Numbered from the stretch's first letter, positions 51,312-61,400 are shown. The stretch: DNA of 64,000 nucleotides from CAVYXF01 sp963772335 (GCA_963772335.1 CAVYXF010000015.1:62001-126000); one strand, 5' to 3'. Notes: generated from the letters alone by a model not told the origin. Numbers and translations are program-made.

Positions 51312-52459
51312 CCTTTGCGGAGAAGCAATATCGCGCCGATCCGCTGGCGACGCTGGGCACCGACATGATTTCCTCGACCGAGGAGATCATTGAGGATGCG
51401 CGGCAAGGCCGTATGGTCATCCTGGTCGATGCCGAAGACCGTGAGAATGAAGGTGATCTTTATATTCCGGCGCAGATGGCGACGCCCGAGGCCATTAATT
51501 TCATGGCCAAACACGGCCGCGGCCTGATCTGCCTCGCGCTGACGCCCGAACGGGCGGCCGACCTCAAGCTGGAGCTGATGGCGCGTTCGAACCAGTCGCG
51601 TCATACCACCGCTTTTACCGTGGCGATCGAGGCGCGTGAGGGCATCTCCACCGGCATTTCCGCGTTCGACCGCGCCCACACTATCGCCACGGCGATCGAT
51701 CCGGCCAAGGATCACCGCGACATCGTCTCGCCGGGCCATGTTTTTCCGCTGGTTGCCCGCGCGGGTGGCGTGCTGGTGCGCGCCGGGCATACCGAGACCG
51801 CTGTCGATATCGCCCGGCTGGCGGGGCTCGCGCCGGCGGGCGTGATCTGCGAGATCATGAATGACGACGGCACCATGGCCCGGATGCCGGATCTTATCGC
51901 CTTCGCCCAGCTGCACGGGCTGAAAATCGGCACCATCGCCGATCTTATCGCCTATCGCCGCCGCTATGACAGTATTCTGCAAGCGGTCGAGGAGAAGCGT
52001 ATCGAGGACCTCCACGGCGCGGAGTTCACGTTGAAGGTCTATCGGAATGTGGCCGACGGCCAGGAGCACATTGCGCTGGTCAAGGGCGATGTCGGTGCGC
52101 CGGGACCGGTGCCGGTGCGCATGCACTCGGTCAACATCCTGGAGGATGTAATCGGCATCGGCCGCAACCCGAACCGCCATTCACTGATCCACCGGGCGCT
52201 GGATGCACTGGCGCAGGAAAAACGCGGCGTGCTGGTGCTGATCCGCGATACCGGCCCGCATGCGCTCTCCTCTCGGCTGCGCGAGGCGGATAAACCGGGA
52301 GAGACCGAAAACCGGCTGATGGTCTATGGCGTCGGCGCGCAGATCCTGGCTGATCTGGGCGTGCGCGAGCTGATCCTGCTGACCAACTCGCCGCTCCCGA
52401 AGATCGTCGGGCTCGAGGGCTACGGCCTGACGATCGTCGGCGGCCGGGCGATCGAGTGA
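51308..52459 (+). CDS. ribBA: RibB fused to degenerate cyclohydrolase II (RibBX type)
   Basis: 383 residues. The N-terminal half is an intact DHBP synthase RibB: EDRENEGD at 43-50 with its metal site, ARSNQSRHTTAFTV and GHVFPLVARAGGVLVRAGHTE. The C-terminal half is a GTP cyclohydrolase II fold, but the zinc motif is lost: after VRMHSV one finds LEDVIGIGRNPNRHS with no Cys where C-x10-C-x-C should be, and the catalytic RQEGRG is RDTGPH. This matches the RibBX variant described in proteobacteria, which lacks cyclohydrolase activity, so a separate RibA is needed elsewhere. GTG 51308 overlaps ribE; ATG 51365 is a shorter alternative. Confidence 0.9.
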   Translation: MTFAEKQYRADPLATLGTDMISSTEEIIEDARQGRMVILVDAEDRENEGDLYIPAQMATPEAINFMAKHGRGLICLALTPERAADLKLELMARSNQSRHTTAFTVAIEAREGISTGISAFDRAHTIATAIDPAKDHRDIVSPGHVFPLVARAGGVLVRAGHTETAVDIARLAGLAPAGVICEIMNDDGTMARMPDLIAFAQLHGLKIGTIADLIAYRRRYDSILQAVEEKRIEDLHGAEFTLKVYRNVADGQEHIALVKGDVGAPGPVPVRMHSVNILEDVIGIGRNPNRHSLIHRALDALAQEKRGVLVLIRDTGPHALSSRLREADKPGETENRLMVYGVGAQILADLGVRELILLTNSPLPKIVGLEGYGLTIVGGRAIE

Positions 52460-52464
52460 CGCCC

Positions 52465-52941
52465 ATGCCCGATCTCAAACCGCTGATTCTCCTCATCGAA
52501 GGCCGGTTCTATGAGGATATCTCCGACGAATTGGCATCCGGCGCCATAGCAGCGATCGAGGAGGCCGGTGCCTTGCATGAGCGTATCGCCGTGCCGGGAG
52601 CGTTGGAAATCCCGCAAGTGCTCGGCTTCGTTGCGCGAGCGGGTCTCACCCCGTTCGGCGCGGAGCGCTGGCGCTTTCACGGCGTGGTCGCTCTCGGCTG
52701 TGTCATTCGCGGGGAGACCTCACATTATGATATCGTGGCGAATGAATCCGCTCGTGCACTGCTCGACATCGCCACGCGTTACGTCATTCCACTCGGCAAT
52801 GGCATCCTGACCGTGGAGAATGAGGCGCAAGCGTGGGAACGGGCATCGGTCAGCGACGGAAATAAAGGGCGCGACGCCGCGCGCGCTTGCCTCCGTCTCG
52901 TGGATGTGTTCATGAAGTGCCATGGCTTCCGAGAACGATGA
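52465..52941 (+). CDS. ribH: 6,7-dimethyl-8-ribityllumazine synthase
   Basis: 158 residues of the lumazine synthase fold. PGALEIPQ binds the ribityl side, ALGCVIRGETSHYDIVANES gives the dihydroxybutanone phosphate site with its catalytic His, and IPLGNGILTVEN closes the fold. It supplies RibE with substrate and builds pentamers or capsids. A GTG nine bases upstream overlaps the ribBA stop and could also serve as start. Overlaps nusB by 20 bases. Confidence 0.94.
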   Translation: MPDLKPLILLIEGRFYEDISDELASGAIAAIEEAGALHERIAVPGALEIPQVLGFVARAGLTPFGAERWRFHGVVALGCVIRGETSHYDIVANESARALLDIATRYVIPLGNGILTVENEAQAWERASVSDGNKGRDAARACLRLVDVFMKCHGFRER

Positions 52942-53443
52942 AGGTGCCGCCCCGGCCAATGCCGAGGGCGAGCGGAAAGTGCTGTCCGCGCGCGGCATGG
53001 CGCGGCTTGCAGCGGTGCAGGCGCTTTATCAGATGGAGGTCGCGCGGACTGATGCGCGCGATGTCATCGACGAGTTCACCCGGCATCGTTTTCATGGCGA
53101 GGCGGAGAGGGCTTATTACGACCGTACGGACGAAGAGTTCTTCCGGGATCTCGTGCTGGGAATGGTCGGCAAGCAGCGCGATGTCGATCCGCTGATTGCG
53201 ACGCATCTCGCCAAAGGCTGGCGCCTCGCCCGCATCGACAGCATCCTGCGCGCCATTTTGCGGGCAGCAAGCTATGAGCTCTCCGAGCGCCGCGATGTAC
53301 CGGCTAAGGTCATCATCAACGAATATGTCGACATCGCCCATGCCTTTTTCGGCGGCGAGGAGCCGGGCGTCGTGAATGGCATTCTCGATGCGGTGGCGCG
53401 CGAGGTGCGCTCCAGTGAGATCGAGGACCGGCTCCATGGCTGA
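52922..53443 (+). CDS. nusB: transcription antitermination factor NusB
   Basis: 173 residues, all-helical RNA-binding protein. LSARGMARLAAVQALYQMEV holds the Arg-rich N-terminal helix, RIDSILRAILRAASYEL the family core, and VIINEYVDIAHAFFGGEEPGVVNGILD the conserved C-terminal segment. It acts with NusE in rRNA antitermination. Its ending overlaps thiL by 8 bases; the ribH-nusB-thiL order is usual in this class. Confidence 0.95.
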   Translation: MASENDEGAAPANAEGERKVLSARGMARLAAVQALYQMEVARTDARDVIDEFTRHRFHGEAERAYYDRTDEEFFRDLVLGMVGKQRDVDPLIATHLAKGWRLARIDSILRAILRAASYELSERRDVPAKVIINEYVDIAHAFFGGEEPGVVNGILDAVAREVRSSEIEDRLHG

Positions 53444-54464
53444 GGGTGGGGAGAGGCCCCCGGCCAGCGGCGCCCTGACCGAAGAGGCGTTGATCGCCCG
53501 CTATTTCGTACCGCTCGCCAAGGATTTTCCCGGCGCCTATGGCCTGCGCGATGACGCCGCGGTAATCGAGCCTGCGCCGGGCACCGACCTCGTCGTGACC
53601 ACCGATGCGCTGGTCGCCGGCGTGCACTTCTTCCCCCACGATACTCCGGCCGATATCGCCTGGAAGGCGCTGGCGGTGAATGTCTCCGATCTTGCCGCGA
53701 AGGGCGCAACGCCGCTCGCCTACAGCCTTGCGCTCGCTCTGCCGCCGCCGCCGTCGGCCGAATTTCTGGCCGGGTTTGCTGAGGGGCTCGGCGAGGCGCA
53801 GGCGCGTTTCGGCATTGCGCTCTCCGGCGGCGACACCTGTGCGTCGAAGGCTGGTGCGACAATGATTTCCATCACTGCCTTTGGGACCGTACCGCACGCC
53901 AAGGCGCGGCGGCGCGGCGGCGCAAGGGCCGGTGACAGCCTCTACGTCAGCGGCACGATTGGCGATGCGGCGCTCGGCCTCAAATTGCGGCGCGGCGACG
54001 CGAACGCGGCTGCCTGGCCGATCGATGATGCCGCGCGAGAATGGCTCGTCCGCCGCTATCTGCGCCCGGAGCCGCGCACGGCGCTGGCGCCCGCATTGCT
54101 GGCCCACGCCACCGCGGCGCTGGACATCTCCGACGGCCTAGGCATCGATTGCCGGCGGCTCTGTGCCGCGTCGGGCGTTGGAGCGCAGGTGGATGTCGCG
54201 GCGATCCCCTTTGCCGCAGCGGCTCGTCCTCTGGTGCAAACGCCAGAGCTGCTCCGCACCGCGATTACCGGCGGCGATGATTATGAGATCCTTGCCGCGG
54301 TTCGCGCCGGAGCGGAGGCGAGTTTCGAGCGTGACGCCGCGAGCGCCGGCGTCCCCGTTACGCAAATCGGCAAGATCGTTGAAGGTGACAAGCCGCTTTT
54401 CCTGCGGGCCGATGGCTCGCCACTGCAACTCGATCAGGCCGGCTTCGATCATTTCGGCAACTGA
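53436..54464 (+). CDS. thiL: thiamine-monophosphate kinase
   Basis: 342 residues of the PurM/ThiL ATP-binding superfamily. GLRDDAAVI carries the Mg-binding Asp pair, VVTTDALVAGVHF, ALAVNVSDLAAKGATPLAYSL and the later LDISDGLGID with GGDDYEIL are the family motifs. It makes thiamine diphosphate, the active cofactor. Last gene of the glyA-to-thiL cluster; hppA has its own promoter region after a 339-base gap. Confidence 0.95.
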   Translation: MAEGGERPPASGALTEEALIARYFVPLAKDFPGAYGLRDDAAVIEPAPGTDLVVTTDALVAGVHFFPHDTPADIAWKALAVNVSDLAAKGATPLAYSLALALPPPPSAEFLAGFAEGLGEAQARFGIALSGGDTCASKAGATMISITAFGTVPHAKARRRGGARAGDSLYVSGTIGDAALGLKLRRGDANAAAWPIDDAAREWLVRRYLRPEPRTALAPALLAHATAALDISDGLGIDCRRLCAASGVGAQVDVAAIPFAAAARPLVQTPELLRTAITGGDDYEILAAVRAGAEASFERDAASAGVPVTQIGKIVEGDKPLFLRADGSPLQLDQAGFDHFGN

Positions 54465-54803
54465 TTCGGGTAACGTAGTTCAAGTTTTTGCAGCCCCTGC
54501 TTCGGCGTGACCGCTCGTGACAGTTCTCTATTCAGCGAGAGCCGCGTTGATCTTCATGCAGACTTTTCGCTGTTTCCTTGGCCGCTAACCATGTCTGCTC
54601 TGCCCTCGGCCCTAAGCCGCAAGAGGCTGTTGCTTAAGGTTGGCGATTTTCCTATTGTCCCGGCGCCTTTCCATGGGATAGCAGCCGCTTCCCGCACGTC
54701 GGCACCCAATAGCGGGAGGCTACGGCCGGGGGAACGAGAACAAAGGTTGCGCGAAGAACGCGCGTAGCCGCCTGCCCAACTTTCTGAGGGAAACGAGAAT
54801 AAC
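54465..54803. other. 339-base promoter region of hppA
   Basis: No gene: the open frame at 54507-54767 has no protein-like signature. A weak sigma-70-like pair, TTGCTT (54630-54635) and TATTGT (54653-54658) with 17-base spacing, could drive hppA. The rest shows nothing recognisable. Confidence 0.35.
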
Positions 54804-56921
54804 ATGAGTAATTTAATCTGGTTGATTATTGGCTGCGGCCTGCTCTCCATCGTCTACGGTGTCTGGGCTGTCCGCTCCGTGATGGCCGCAGACGCCGGAA
54901 ACGCACGCATGCAAGAGATCGCCGGCGCGATTCAGGAAGGCGCACAGGCCTATTTGGCGCGCCAATACACCACGATCGGCATGGTCGGGGTGGTGATCTT
55001 CGTTGTGCTTGCCTTTGTGCTGTCCCTTCCGGTAGCGATCGGCTTTCTGATCGGCGCCGTGATGTCTGGCGCGGCCGGCTTCATTGGCATGCATGTGTCG
55101 GTACGCGCCAATGTGCGCACCACGCAAGCCTCCACCAAAAGCCTCGCGGATGGCCTTGGCATCGCCTTCAAGGCCGGTGCGGTGACGGGTCTTCTGGTTG
55201 CGGGCCTCGCTCTACTGGCGGTCACGATCTATTACGGGCTGCTGACCGGGCCGTTCGGCTATTCGCCCTCCGATCGCGTCGTGGTCGATGCGCTGGTCGC
55301 CCTCGGCTTCGGCGCCTCGCTGATCTCGATCTTCGCGCGTCTGGGCGGCGGCATCTTCACCAAGGGCGCCGACGTCGGCGGTGATCTGGTCGGCAAGGTC
55401 GAAGCCGGCATCCCGGAGGATGACCCGCGCAATCCTGCCACCATCGCCGACAATGTGGGAGACAATGTCGGCGACTGCGCCGGCATGGCCGCCGACCTGT
55501 TTGAGACCTATGTGGTCACCGTCGTCGCCACCATGGTGCTCGCCACCATCTACTTCGCCGGCCAGGAGATCCTGGGCGCGGCGCTCCTCTATCCGCTGAT
55601 GATCGGCGGGGTGTGCGTGATCACCTCGATCATCGGCACGTTCTTCGTGCGCCTCGGCGCCAATCAGAGCATCATGGGCGCGCTCTATAAGGGCTTCATC
55701 GTCACCGGCGTGCTCTCGCTGATCGCCCTCTACCCGATCACGAGCTATCTCATCGGCATGGACACGACGCTGCGCGCCGGCGACATCGCCTTCACTGGCA
55801 TAGACCTGTTCTATTGCGGCGTGATCGGCCTGGTCGTGACGACGCTGATCATCATCATCACCGAATATTACACCGGCACCGACTACCGGCCCGTGCGCTC
55901 CATCGCCTACGCTTCGCAGACCGGCCACGGCACCAATGTCATCCAGGGCCTCGCCATTTCCATGGAGGCAACCGCCGCGCCCGCCCTCGTCATCATCACC
56001 GGCATTCTGGCGACCTACAACCTGGCTGGCCTTTTCGGCATTGCCATCGCGGTGACCACCATGCTGGCGCTCGCCGGCTTCGTGGTGGCCCTCGACGCTT
56101 TCGGTCCGGTGACCGACAATGCCGGCGGCATCGCCGAAATGGCCAACCTGCCCGCCGATGTCCGTAAGACTACGGACGCGCTCGACGCGGTCGGCAACAC
56201 CACCAAGGCGGTGACCAAAGGCTACGCCATCGGCTCGGCGGGTCTTGGCGCGCTGGTGCTGTTTGCCGCCTATACGCAGGATCTGAACTTCTTCATCAAC
56301 AACGCCGAGCGCTTCCCTTACTTCCAGGGCGTGCATCTCGACTTCTCGCTCTCGAACCCGTATGTGGTCGTCGGCCTGTTCTTCGGCGGCCTCCTTCCTT
56401 ATCTGTTTGGCGCAATGGGCATGACGGCTGTCGGCCGCGCTGCCGCATCGATCGTCGAGGAAGTGCGGCGGCAGTTCAAGGCGAAGCCCGGTATCATGCA
56501 GGGCACGGACAAGCCGGACTATGGCGCCGCGGTCGACATGCTGACCCGCGCTGCCATCCGCGAGATGATCGTCCCCTCGCTGTTGCCGGTGCTCTCGCCG
56601 ATCGCGGTTTTCATCGTTATCAACTGGGTGGCGGGTAAGTCGGCCGCGTTCTCCGCCGTCGGTGCGATGCTGCTCGGGGTCATCGTCACGGGGCTGTTCG
56701 TCGCCATCTCGATGACGGCGGGTGGTGGGGCCTGGGACAACGCCAAGAAATACATCGAGGACGGCCATTATGGTGGCAAAGGCTCCGAGACCCACAAGGC
56801 CGCGGTGACCGGCGACACGGTCGGCGATCCCTACAAGGACACGGCCGGCCCGGCGGTGAACCCGATGATCAAGATCACCAATATCGTCGCTCTCCTGCTC
56901 CTCGCGGTGCTGGCGCATTAG
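54804..56921 (+). CDS. hppA: membrane-bound proton-pumping pyrophosphatase
   Basis: 705 residues, about sixteen membrane helices. It hydrolyses pyrophosphate to pump protons. Substrate-binding motifs are present: DVGGDLVGKVEAGIPEDDPR, DNVGDNVGD, and DNAGGIAEM and GDTVGDPYKDTAGPA later. The sequence GNTTKAVTKG has Lys where K+-dependent enzymes have Ala, which marks the K+-independent class. Clear start (ATG 54804, GAGGGAAAC upstream) and full length. Monocistronic, ended by a repeat element and a strong terminator. Confidence 0.96.
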   Translation: MSNLIWLIIGCGLLSIVYGVWAVRSVMAADAGNARMQEIAGAIQEGAQAYLARQYTTIGMVGVVIFVVLAFVLSLPVAIGFLIGAVMSGAAGFIGMHVSVRANVRTTQASTKSLADGLGIAFKAGAVTGLLVAGLALLAVTIYYGLLTGPFGYSPSDRVVVDALVALGFGASLISIFARLGGGIFTKGADVGGDLVGKVEAGIPEDDPRNPATIADNVGDNVGDCAGMAADLFETYVVTVVATMVLATIYFAGQEILGAALLYPLMIGGVCVITSIIGTFFVRLGANQSIMGALYKGFIVTGVLSLIALYPITSYLIGMDTTLRAGDIAFTGIDLFYCGVIGLVVTTLIIIITEYYTGTDYRPVRSIAYASQTGHGTNVIQGLAISMEATAAPALVIITGILATYNLAGLFGIAIAVTTMLALAGFVVALDAFGPVTDNAGGIAEMANLPADVRKTTDALDAVGNTTKAVTKGYAIGSAGLGALVLFAAYTQDLNFFINNAERFPYFQGVHLDFSLSNPYVVVGLFFGGLLPYLFGAMGMTAVGRAAASIVEEVRRQFKAKPGIMQGTDKPDYGAAVDMLTRAAIREMIVPSLLPVLSPIAVFIVINWVAGKSAAFSAVGAMLLGVIVTGLFVAISMTAGGGAWDNAKKYIEDGHYGGKGSETHKAAVTGDTVGDPYKDTAGPAVNPMIKITNIVALLLLAVLAH

Positions 56922-56924
56922 TGG

Positions 56925-57048
56925 ATCGGATCGAAAAGCATGGCCTCACGAAAGTGGGGCTGGGAAGCGGTTTTCGGATAAGTCCGATGCACAAACAAAA
57001 GGCTAGAGCGGCACTCGCAGTTCCAAATTGGAGTCCGCCGCTCTAGCC
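56925..57048. repeat. two-hairpin intergenic repeat element, copy 2
   Basis: Hairpin 1: ATCGGA+TCGAAAA (56925-56937) with TTTTCGG (56971-56977) and TCCGAT (56983-56988). Hairpin 2: GGCTAGAGCGGC (57001-57012) with its perfect complement at 57037-57048. Between the hairpins ACAAACAAAA matches CCCAACAAAA of copy 1. It begins 4 bases after the hppA stop. The loop of hairpin 1 is longer than in copy 1. Confidence 0.85.
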
Positions 57049-57080
57049 TCGCGCGGAGTTGAGCAGCAATTCAGACATGC

Positions 57081-57115
57081 GCTGCCCCGGCCTCGGCCGG
57101 GGCAGCTTGTTTTTG
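57081..57115 (+). terminator. Rho-independent terminator after hppA
   Basis: Perfect 11-base GC-rich stem, GCTGCCCCGGC (57081-57091) and GCCGGGGCAGC (57096-57106), four-base loop, followed by TTGTTTTTG. The clearest terminator in the window; it ends the hppA transcript 160 bases after the stop. Confidence 0.85.
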
Positions 57116-57312
57116 CCAGCGCGATCCCGGCTTTGCCTTGAGCAAAACACCGCACGATCCTGCAAGGCAGCGGATCCGGAACGAGTCTAAGCTTCTTGGC
57201 CACGACAGGTGAGGGCGAGCCGCTGCGAAAGTCGCTGTACGCCGAGCCGAACGGCGGCAACAGATGCGCTTCTCGGCGCGGAATGGGTCCCAATCCGAAA
57301 GGAAGACATCCC

Positions 57313-57822
57313 ATGTTTGTCGACACCTACACGACCATCCACTCCATCATCAGCCTGCTCGCTGTGGGACTCGGACTTATCGTGCTTCTCGATTTCTTTG
57401 GCGTCCGCATACCTGACTTTATCACCGGCTTGTTTCTGCTCCTGGCCTTCCTCACCAGCGCAACCGGCTTCGGCTTTCCGTTCAATGGCATCTTGCCATC
57501 GCATGTCGTTGGCGTCCTCGCGCTCGTCGTGCTGGCCTTTACGGTTTATGCACGCTATGTGGCGCATCTGAACGGCATCTGGCGCAGTGTCTATGTGATC
57601 GGGATCGCCGCGAGCGAGTTTTTCCTTGTGTTCGTCGGCGTCGCCCAGGCCTTCGGCAAGATCGCCGCGCTGAACGCACTGGCACCCACCCAATCCGAGC
57701 CGCCCTTCGCCATCGCTCAGATCGTCGTGCTGATTATCTTTGTGGTGCTCGGGATCGTGGGCGTCAGGGGCTATCACCCGGCGAGGCTTGGATCGCTCAG
57801 CCCGCGTCCGACGCTTCGCTAA
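57313..57822 (+). CDS. five-helix integral membrane protein of unknown function
   Basis: 169 residues with about five membrane helices (roughly 8-30, 35-55, 62-85, 93-118, 131-153) and a short Pro/Arg tail. I do not recognise a family. It has a GGFGFPFNG-like turn (ATGFGFPFNG) and few charges inside helices, so neither a channel nor an enzyme is evident. ATG 57313 has AAAGGAAG ahead. It follows hppA but is separated from it by the terminator, and has its own hairpin terminator after it. Confidence 0.75.
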   Translation: MFVDTYTTIHSIISLLAVGLGLIVLLDFFGVRIPDFITGLFLLLAFLTSATGFGFPFNGILPSHVVGVLALVVLAFTVYARYVAHLNGIWRSVYVIGIAASEFFLVFVGVAQAFGKIAALNALAPTQSEPPFAIAQIVVLIIFVVLGIVGVRGYHPARLGSLSPRPTLR

Positions 57823-57839
57823 GCGGAGCGCAAGTTGCT

Positions 57840-57866
57840 AGCGACCCGCGCGGCTTACGGGTCGCT
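57840..57866 (+). terminator. hairpin terminator after the membrane protein gene
   Basis: Nine-base stem AGCGACCCG (57840-57848) and CGGGTCGCT (57858-57866), 9-base loop, then GCTGTTTA. Placed between convergent genes, so it may act for either. Confidence 0.6.
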
Positions 57867-57890
57867 GCTGTTTAGGATACCGCTTCGCCG

Positions 57891-58325
57891 TTACGAGACG
57901 AGGGTCGCGTCCATGGTGATCTCGGCGCCCTTGAGCACCTTCGATACCGGGCAATTTGCCTTGGCGGTATTGGCGTGCTGCTCGAAGGTCGCCTGATCGG
58001 TGCCCGGGATCTCCGCCTTGACAGTCAGATGAATGGCGTTGATGGCAAAACCGCCGTCAACCTGATTGAGGCTCACCTCGGCAGTCGTTTCGATCCTGTC
58101 GGCGGTCAGGCCGGCCTCACCTAGGATAAGCGACAGAGCCATGGAGAAGCAGGCCGCATGCGCTGCGCCGATCAATTCCTCAGGGTTGGTGCCCTTCTGC
58201 CCTTCGAAGCGGCTCGCAAAACCGTAAGGCAAAGCATTAAGCGCGCCGCTTTCGGTGGAAATGGTGCCCTTGCCGTCTTTCAGACCACCCTGCCAGACAG
58301 CCGATCCATGTTTCTTAATCGTCAT
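57891..58325 (-). CDS. OsmC-family peroxiredoxin
   Basis: 144 residues with both redox cysteines, Cys59 in AHAACFSMALS and Cys125 in KANCPVSKV, of the OsmC branch rather than Ohr. OsmC reduces organic hydroperoxides with thiols and is often stress-induced. The TIKKHGSAVWQGGLKDGKG start is typical. ATG 58325 is preferred over the longer in-frame start at 58340. Faces the RND genes tail-to-head with a 120-base gap. Confidence 0.9.
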   Translation of the reverse strand: MTIKKHGSAVWQGGLKDGKGTISTESGALNALPYGFASRFEGQKGTNPEELIGAAHAACFSMALSLILGEAGLTADRIETTAEVSLNQVDGGFAINAIHLTVKAEIPGTDQATFEQHANTAKANCPVSKVLKGAEITMDATLVS

Positions 58326-58445
58326 TTGCAAACTCCTCAATCAGGTGCACATCTGCGATACGAATGATTGGCGAGATGGCATGCCACCGCCGCGATGTCA
58401 AACCGCCCTCACCCGCTGTTGAAAGCCAGTTGGCTTTGATCTGCG

Positions 58446-61400
58446 TTACTCGGCGGCCTGCGAGACCTCACTCTCCGGCGCCGGTACGGGCTCGCCGCGC
58501 GCGAGACCCATCCGACGAGCAAGGCGAGCCGGCACGCCATCGGAAGCGGTGACGCCGCGCGAGAGCACGTAAAAGGTCGGCGTGAAGATCAGGCCAAACA
58601 GCGTCACGCCGAGCATGCCAGCAAACACGGCCGTGCCGAGCGACTGGCGCATTTCCGCGCCGGCCCCGCTTGCGAACACCAGCGGTACCACGCCGAGAAT
58701 AAAGGCCATCGAGGTCATCACGATCGGCCGCAGCCGGGTGCGCGCCGCCTCGACTGCCGCGTCATAGCGCGACTTGCCATTCTCCTCTGCCTGCTTTGCA
58801 AATTCGACGATCAGGATGGCGTTCTTCGCCGCCAGACCGACCAGCACGACGAGGCCGATCTCGACCAGGATGTTGCGATCGAGGCCGCGGAAGGTCACAC
58901 CGATCATCGCGGCGAGAATGCACATCGGCACGATGAGGATGACTGCGAGCGGCAACAGCCAGCTCTCATAGAGTGCGGAGAGCAGCAGGAACACGAATAG
59001 CACGCCAAGCCCGAAAGCGATGAAGGCGGTGTTGCCGGCAAGCTTCTCCTGCAGCGCGATCTCGGTCCACTCCCAGCCGAAGCCTGAGGGCAGCTTTTCG
59101 GCGGCGATCTTTTCCATCGCGCCGAGGCCCTGGCCGGAGGAGAAGCCGGGCGCAAGCGCGACTTGTACTTCCGCCGCCGGGTAGAGATTGTAGCGAGGCA
59201 CGCGGTAAGGACCGGTGGTGTCGCGGAAAGTCGCCACCGACCCGAGCGGCACCATCTCGCCCGAGTTGCTGCGAGTCTTCAGGTTCGCGACATCGCGCAG
59301 GGACAGTCGATACGGATTGTCGGCCTGTGCGGTCACGCGATAAGTGCGGCCAAGGATGTTGAAGTCGTTGACGAAGGCAGAGCCCATATAGATGGAGAGC
59401 GCTTCGAACACCCGGCTGATCGGCACGCCCAGCTGTTCCGCCTTGGTGCGGTCGATGTCGGCGTAGATTTGCGGCGTGCGCGTGTTGAACTGTGTGAACG
59501 ACTGGGTAAAGCCCGGCGTCTGCATCGCGGTGCCCGCGACGGCCCAGGTCGCCTGCTCCAGCGCCGGCAGGCCACGGCCGGCGCGATCCTGAACATAGCC
59601 CTTCAGGCCGCCACCTGTGCCGATGCCGGGAACGGACGGCGGCTCCAGCACGAAGGCGAAGGCTTCGGAAATTCCGAACATTTTCTTGCGGAGTTCACCC
59701 AGGATCTGGTCTTTGGTCAGCCCCTCCTTCTCGCGCTCGTCGAAATCTTTCAGCGCAATGAAAATGACCCCGGCATTGGGCGCGTTGGTGAAGGTGCCGC
59801 CATCGAAGCCGGCGAACGCGACCGCGTCGCGTACGCCCGGCTGGGTGATGATGAGGTCGCCGGCCTTGCGGATCACCGCGTCGGTGCGGTCGAGCGTCGA
59901 GCCCGGCGGCAGGTTGAACACCGCGATGAAATAGGCCCGGTCGAGTTGCGGAATGAGGCCGGTCGGCGTCGATGCCAGATAGCGGTAGGTGATGAAGAGC
60001 AGCCCGCCATAGAGCAGGACCATGATCAGGCCGAGGCGCACGAAACGGGCCGTCGCCGCGCCATAGCCCGCCGAGAAGCGCGTGAACACCCAGTTGAAGC
60101 CGGCAAAGAACCAGCGGAGCGGAGCGCCCAGCGTATAGAGGATGCCCCGCTGCTCATCATGATTGTGCGGCCGCAGCAGCAGCGCTGCCAGCGCCGGCGA
60201 GAGGGTGAGGGAGACGATGCAGGAGATCGCGGTGGAGGCGGCGATGGTGATGGCGAACTGCTTATAGAACGAGCCCTGCAGGCCCGTGATGAAGGCGGTC
60301 GGCAGAAACACCGCAATCAGCACCAGCGCGATGGCGATCAGCGCAAAGCCGACCTCGTCCATGGTCTTTCGCGCTGCCTCCCTTGGACTGAGCCCCGCCG
60401 CCAGATAGCGCTCGACGTTCTCAACCACGACGATGGCGTCATCGACGACGATGCCGATGGCGAGCACCAGGCCGAACAGCGACAGCGTGTTGAACGAGAT
60501 GCCGACAGCGGCCATTACCGTAAAGGTGCCGATCAGCGAGACCGGAATGGCGAGGATTGGGATGATGGCTGCACGCCAGGTCTGCAGGAACAGAACCACG
60601 ACCAGCGCGACCAGCACCACCGCTTCTTCCAGCGTGCGCACCACCGCATCGACCGAGAAGCGGATGAACTCGGTCGGGTTGTAGACCACCGAATAGGTGA
60701 CGCCCGGCGGGAAGTCGGCCTTGAGCTGGTCCATCTGGTTGATGATGGCGTCTGAGGTGGCCAGCGCATTGGAGCCAGGCCGCTGAAAGATGACGATGGC
60801 GGTGGCGATCTTGTTATTCAGATAGGCGTTGATGTTGTAGTCCTGCGCGCCGAGCTCTACCCGGCCGATATCACGCAGCCTTACCACCGCGCCGTCCCCG
60901 CCCGTGGCCACCACAATGTCGCCGAACTGCTCGGGAGCCTCGAGTCGCCCGAGCGTCTGCACCGCGAGGGTGAAAGCGCCGGGTGAGGTAGCTGGGGCCT
61001 GGTTGATCGAGCCGGCCGCCACCTGCAGATTGGCGGCCTGGAGCGCGGCCACCACATCGCCCGCCGTCAGATTGCGCGCCGCAACCCGGTCGGGATCGAG
61101 CCAGATACGCATGGAATAGTCGCGCGCGCCGAACACGCGTACATCGCCGACGCCGTCAACGCGCGCGAGCACGTCCTTCACATAAAGCGTGGCGTAGTTG
61201 GAGATATATTGCTGGGTGCGCGAGCCGTCCGGCGAGATCATGTGCACGACCATCATCAGGTCGGGCGAGGCCTTGCGTACCGAGATACCGAGGCGTCGCA
61301 CCTCCTCCGGCAGGCGCGGCTCCGCGACTGCGACGCGGTTCTGCACCAGCACTTGCGCCTGATCGATGTCGGTGCCCGGCTTGAACACCACGTTGATCGA

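Noticed and set aside
54507..54767. 86-codon open frame between thiL and hppA
   Set aside because: No ribosome site, low-complexity mixed composition, and it occupies the probable hppA promoter region.
55212..56918. 568-codon open frame on the minus strand opposite hppA
   Set aside because: It is the codon-complement shadow of a highly conserved gene; the product is a His/Asp/Arg/Gly-rich string without any fold signature.
59163..60755. 530-codon open frame on the plus strand opposite the RND pump
   Set aside because: Shadow of the high-GC pump gene; charged, repetitive composition and no family motif.
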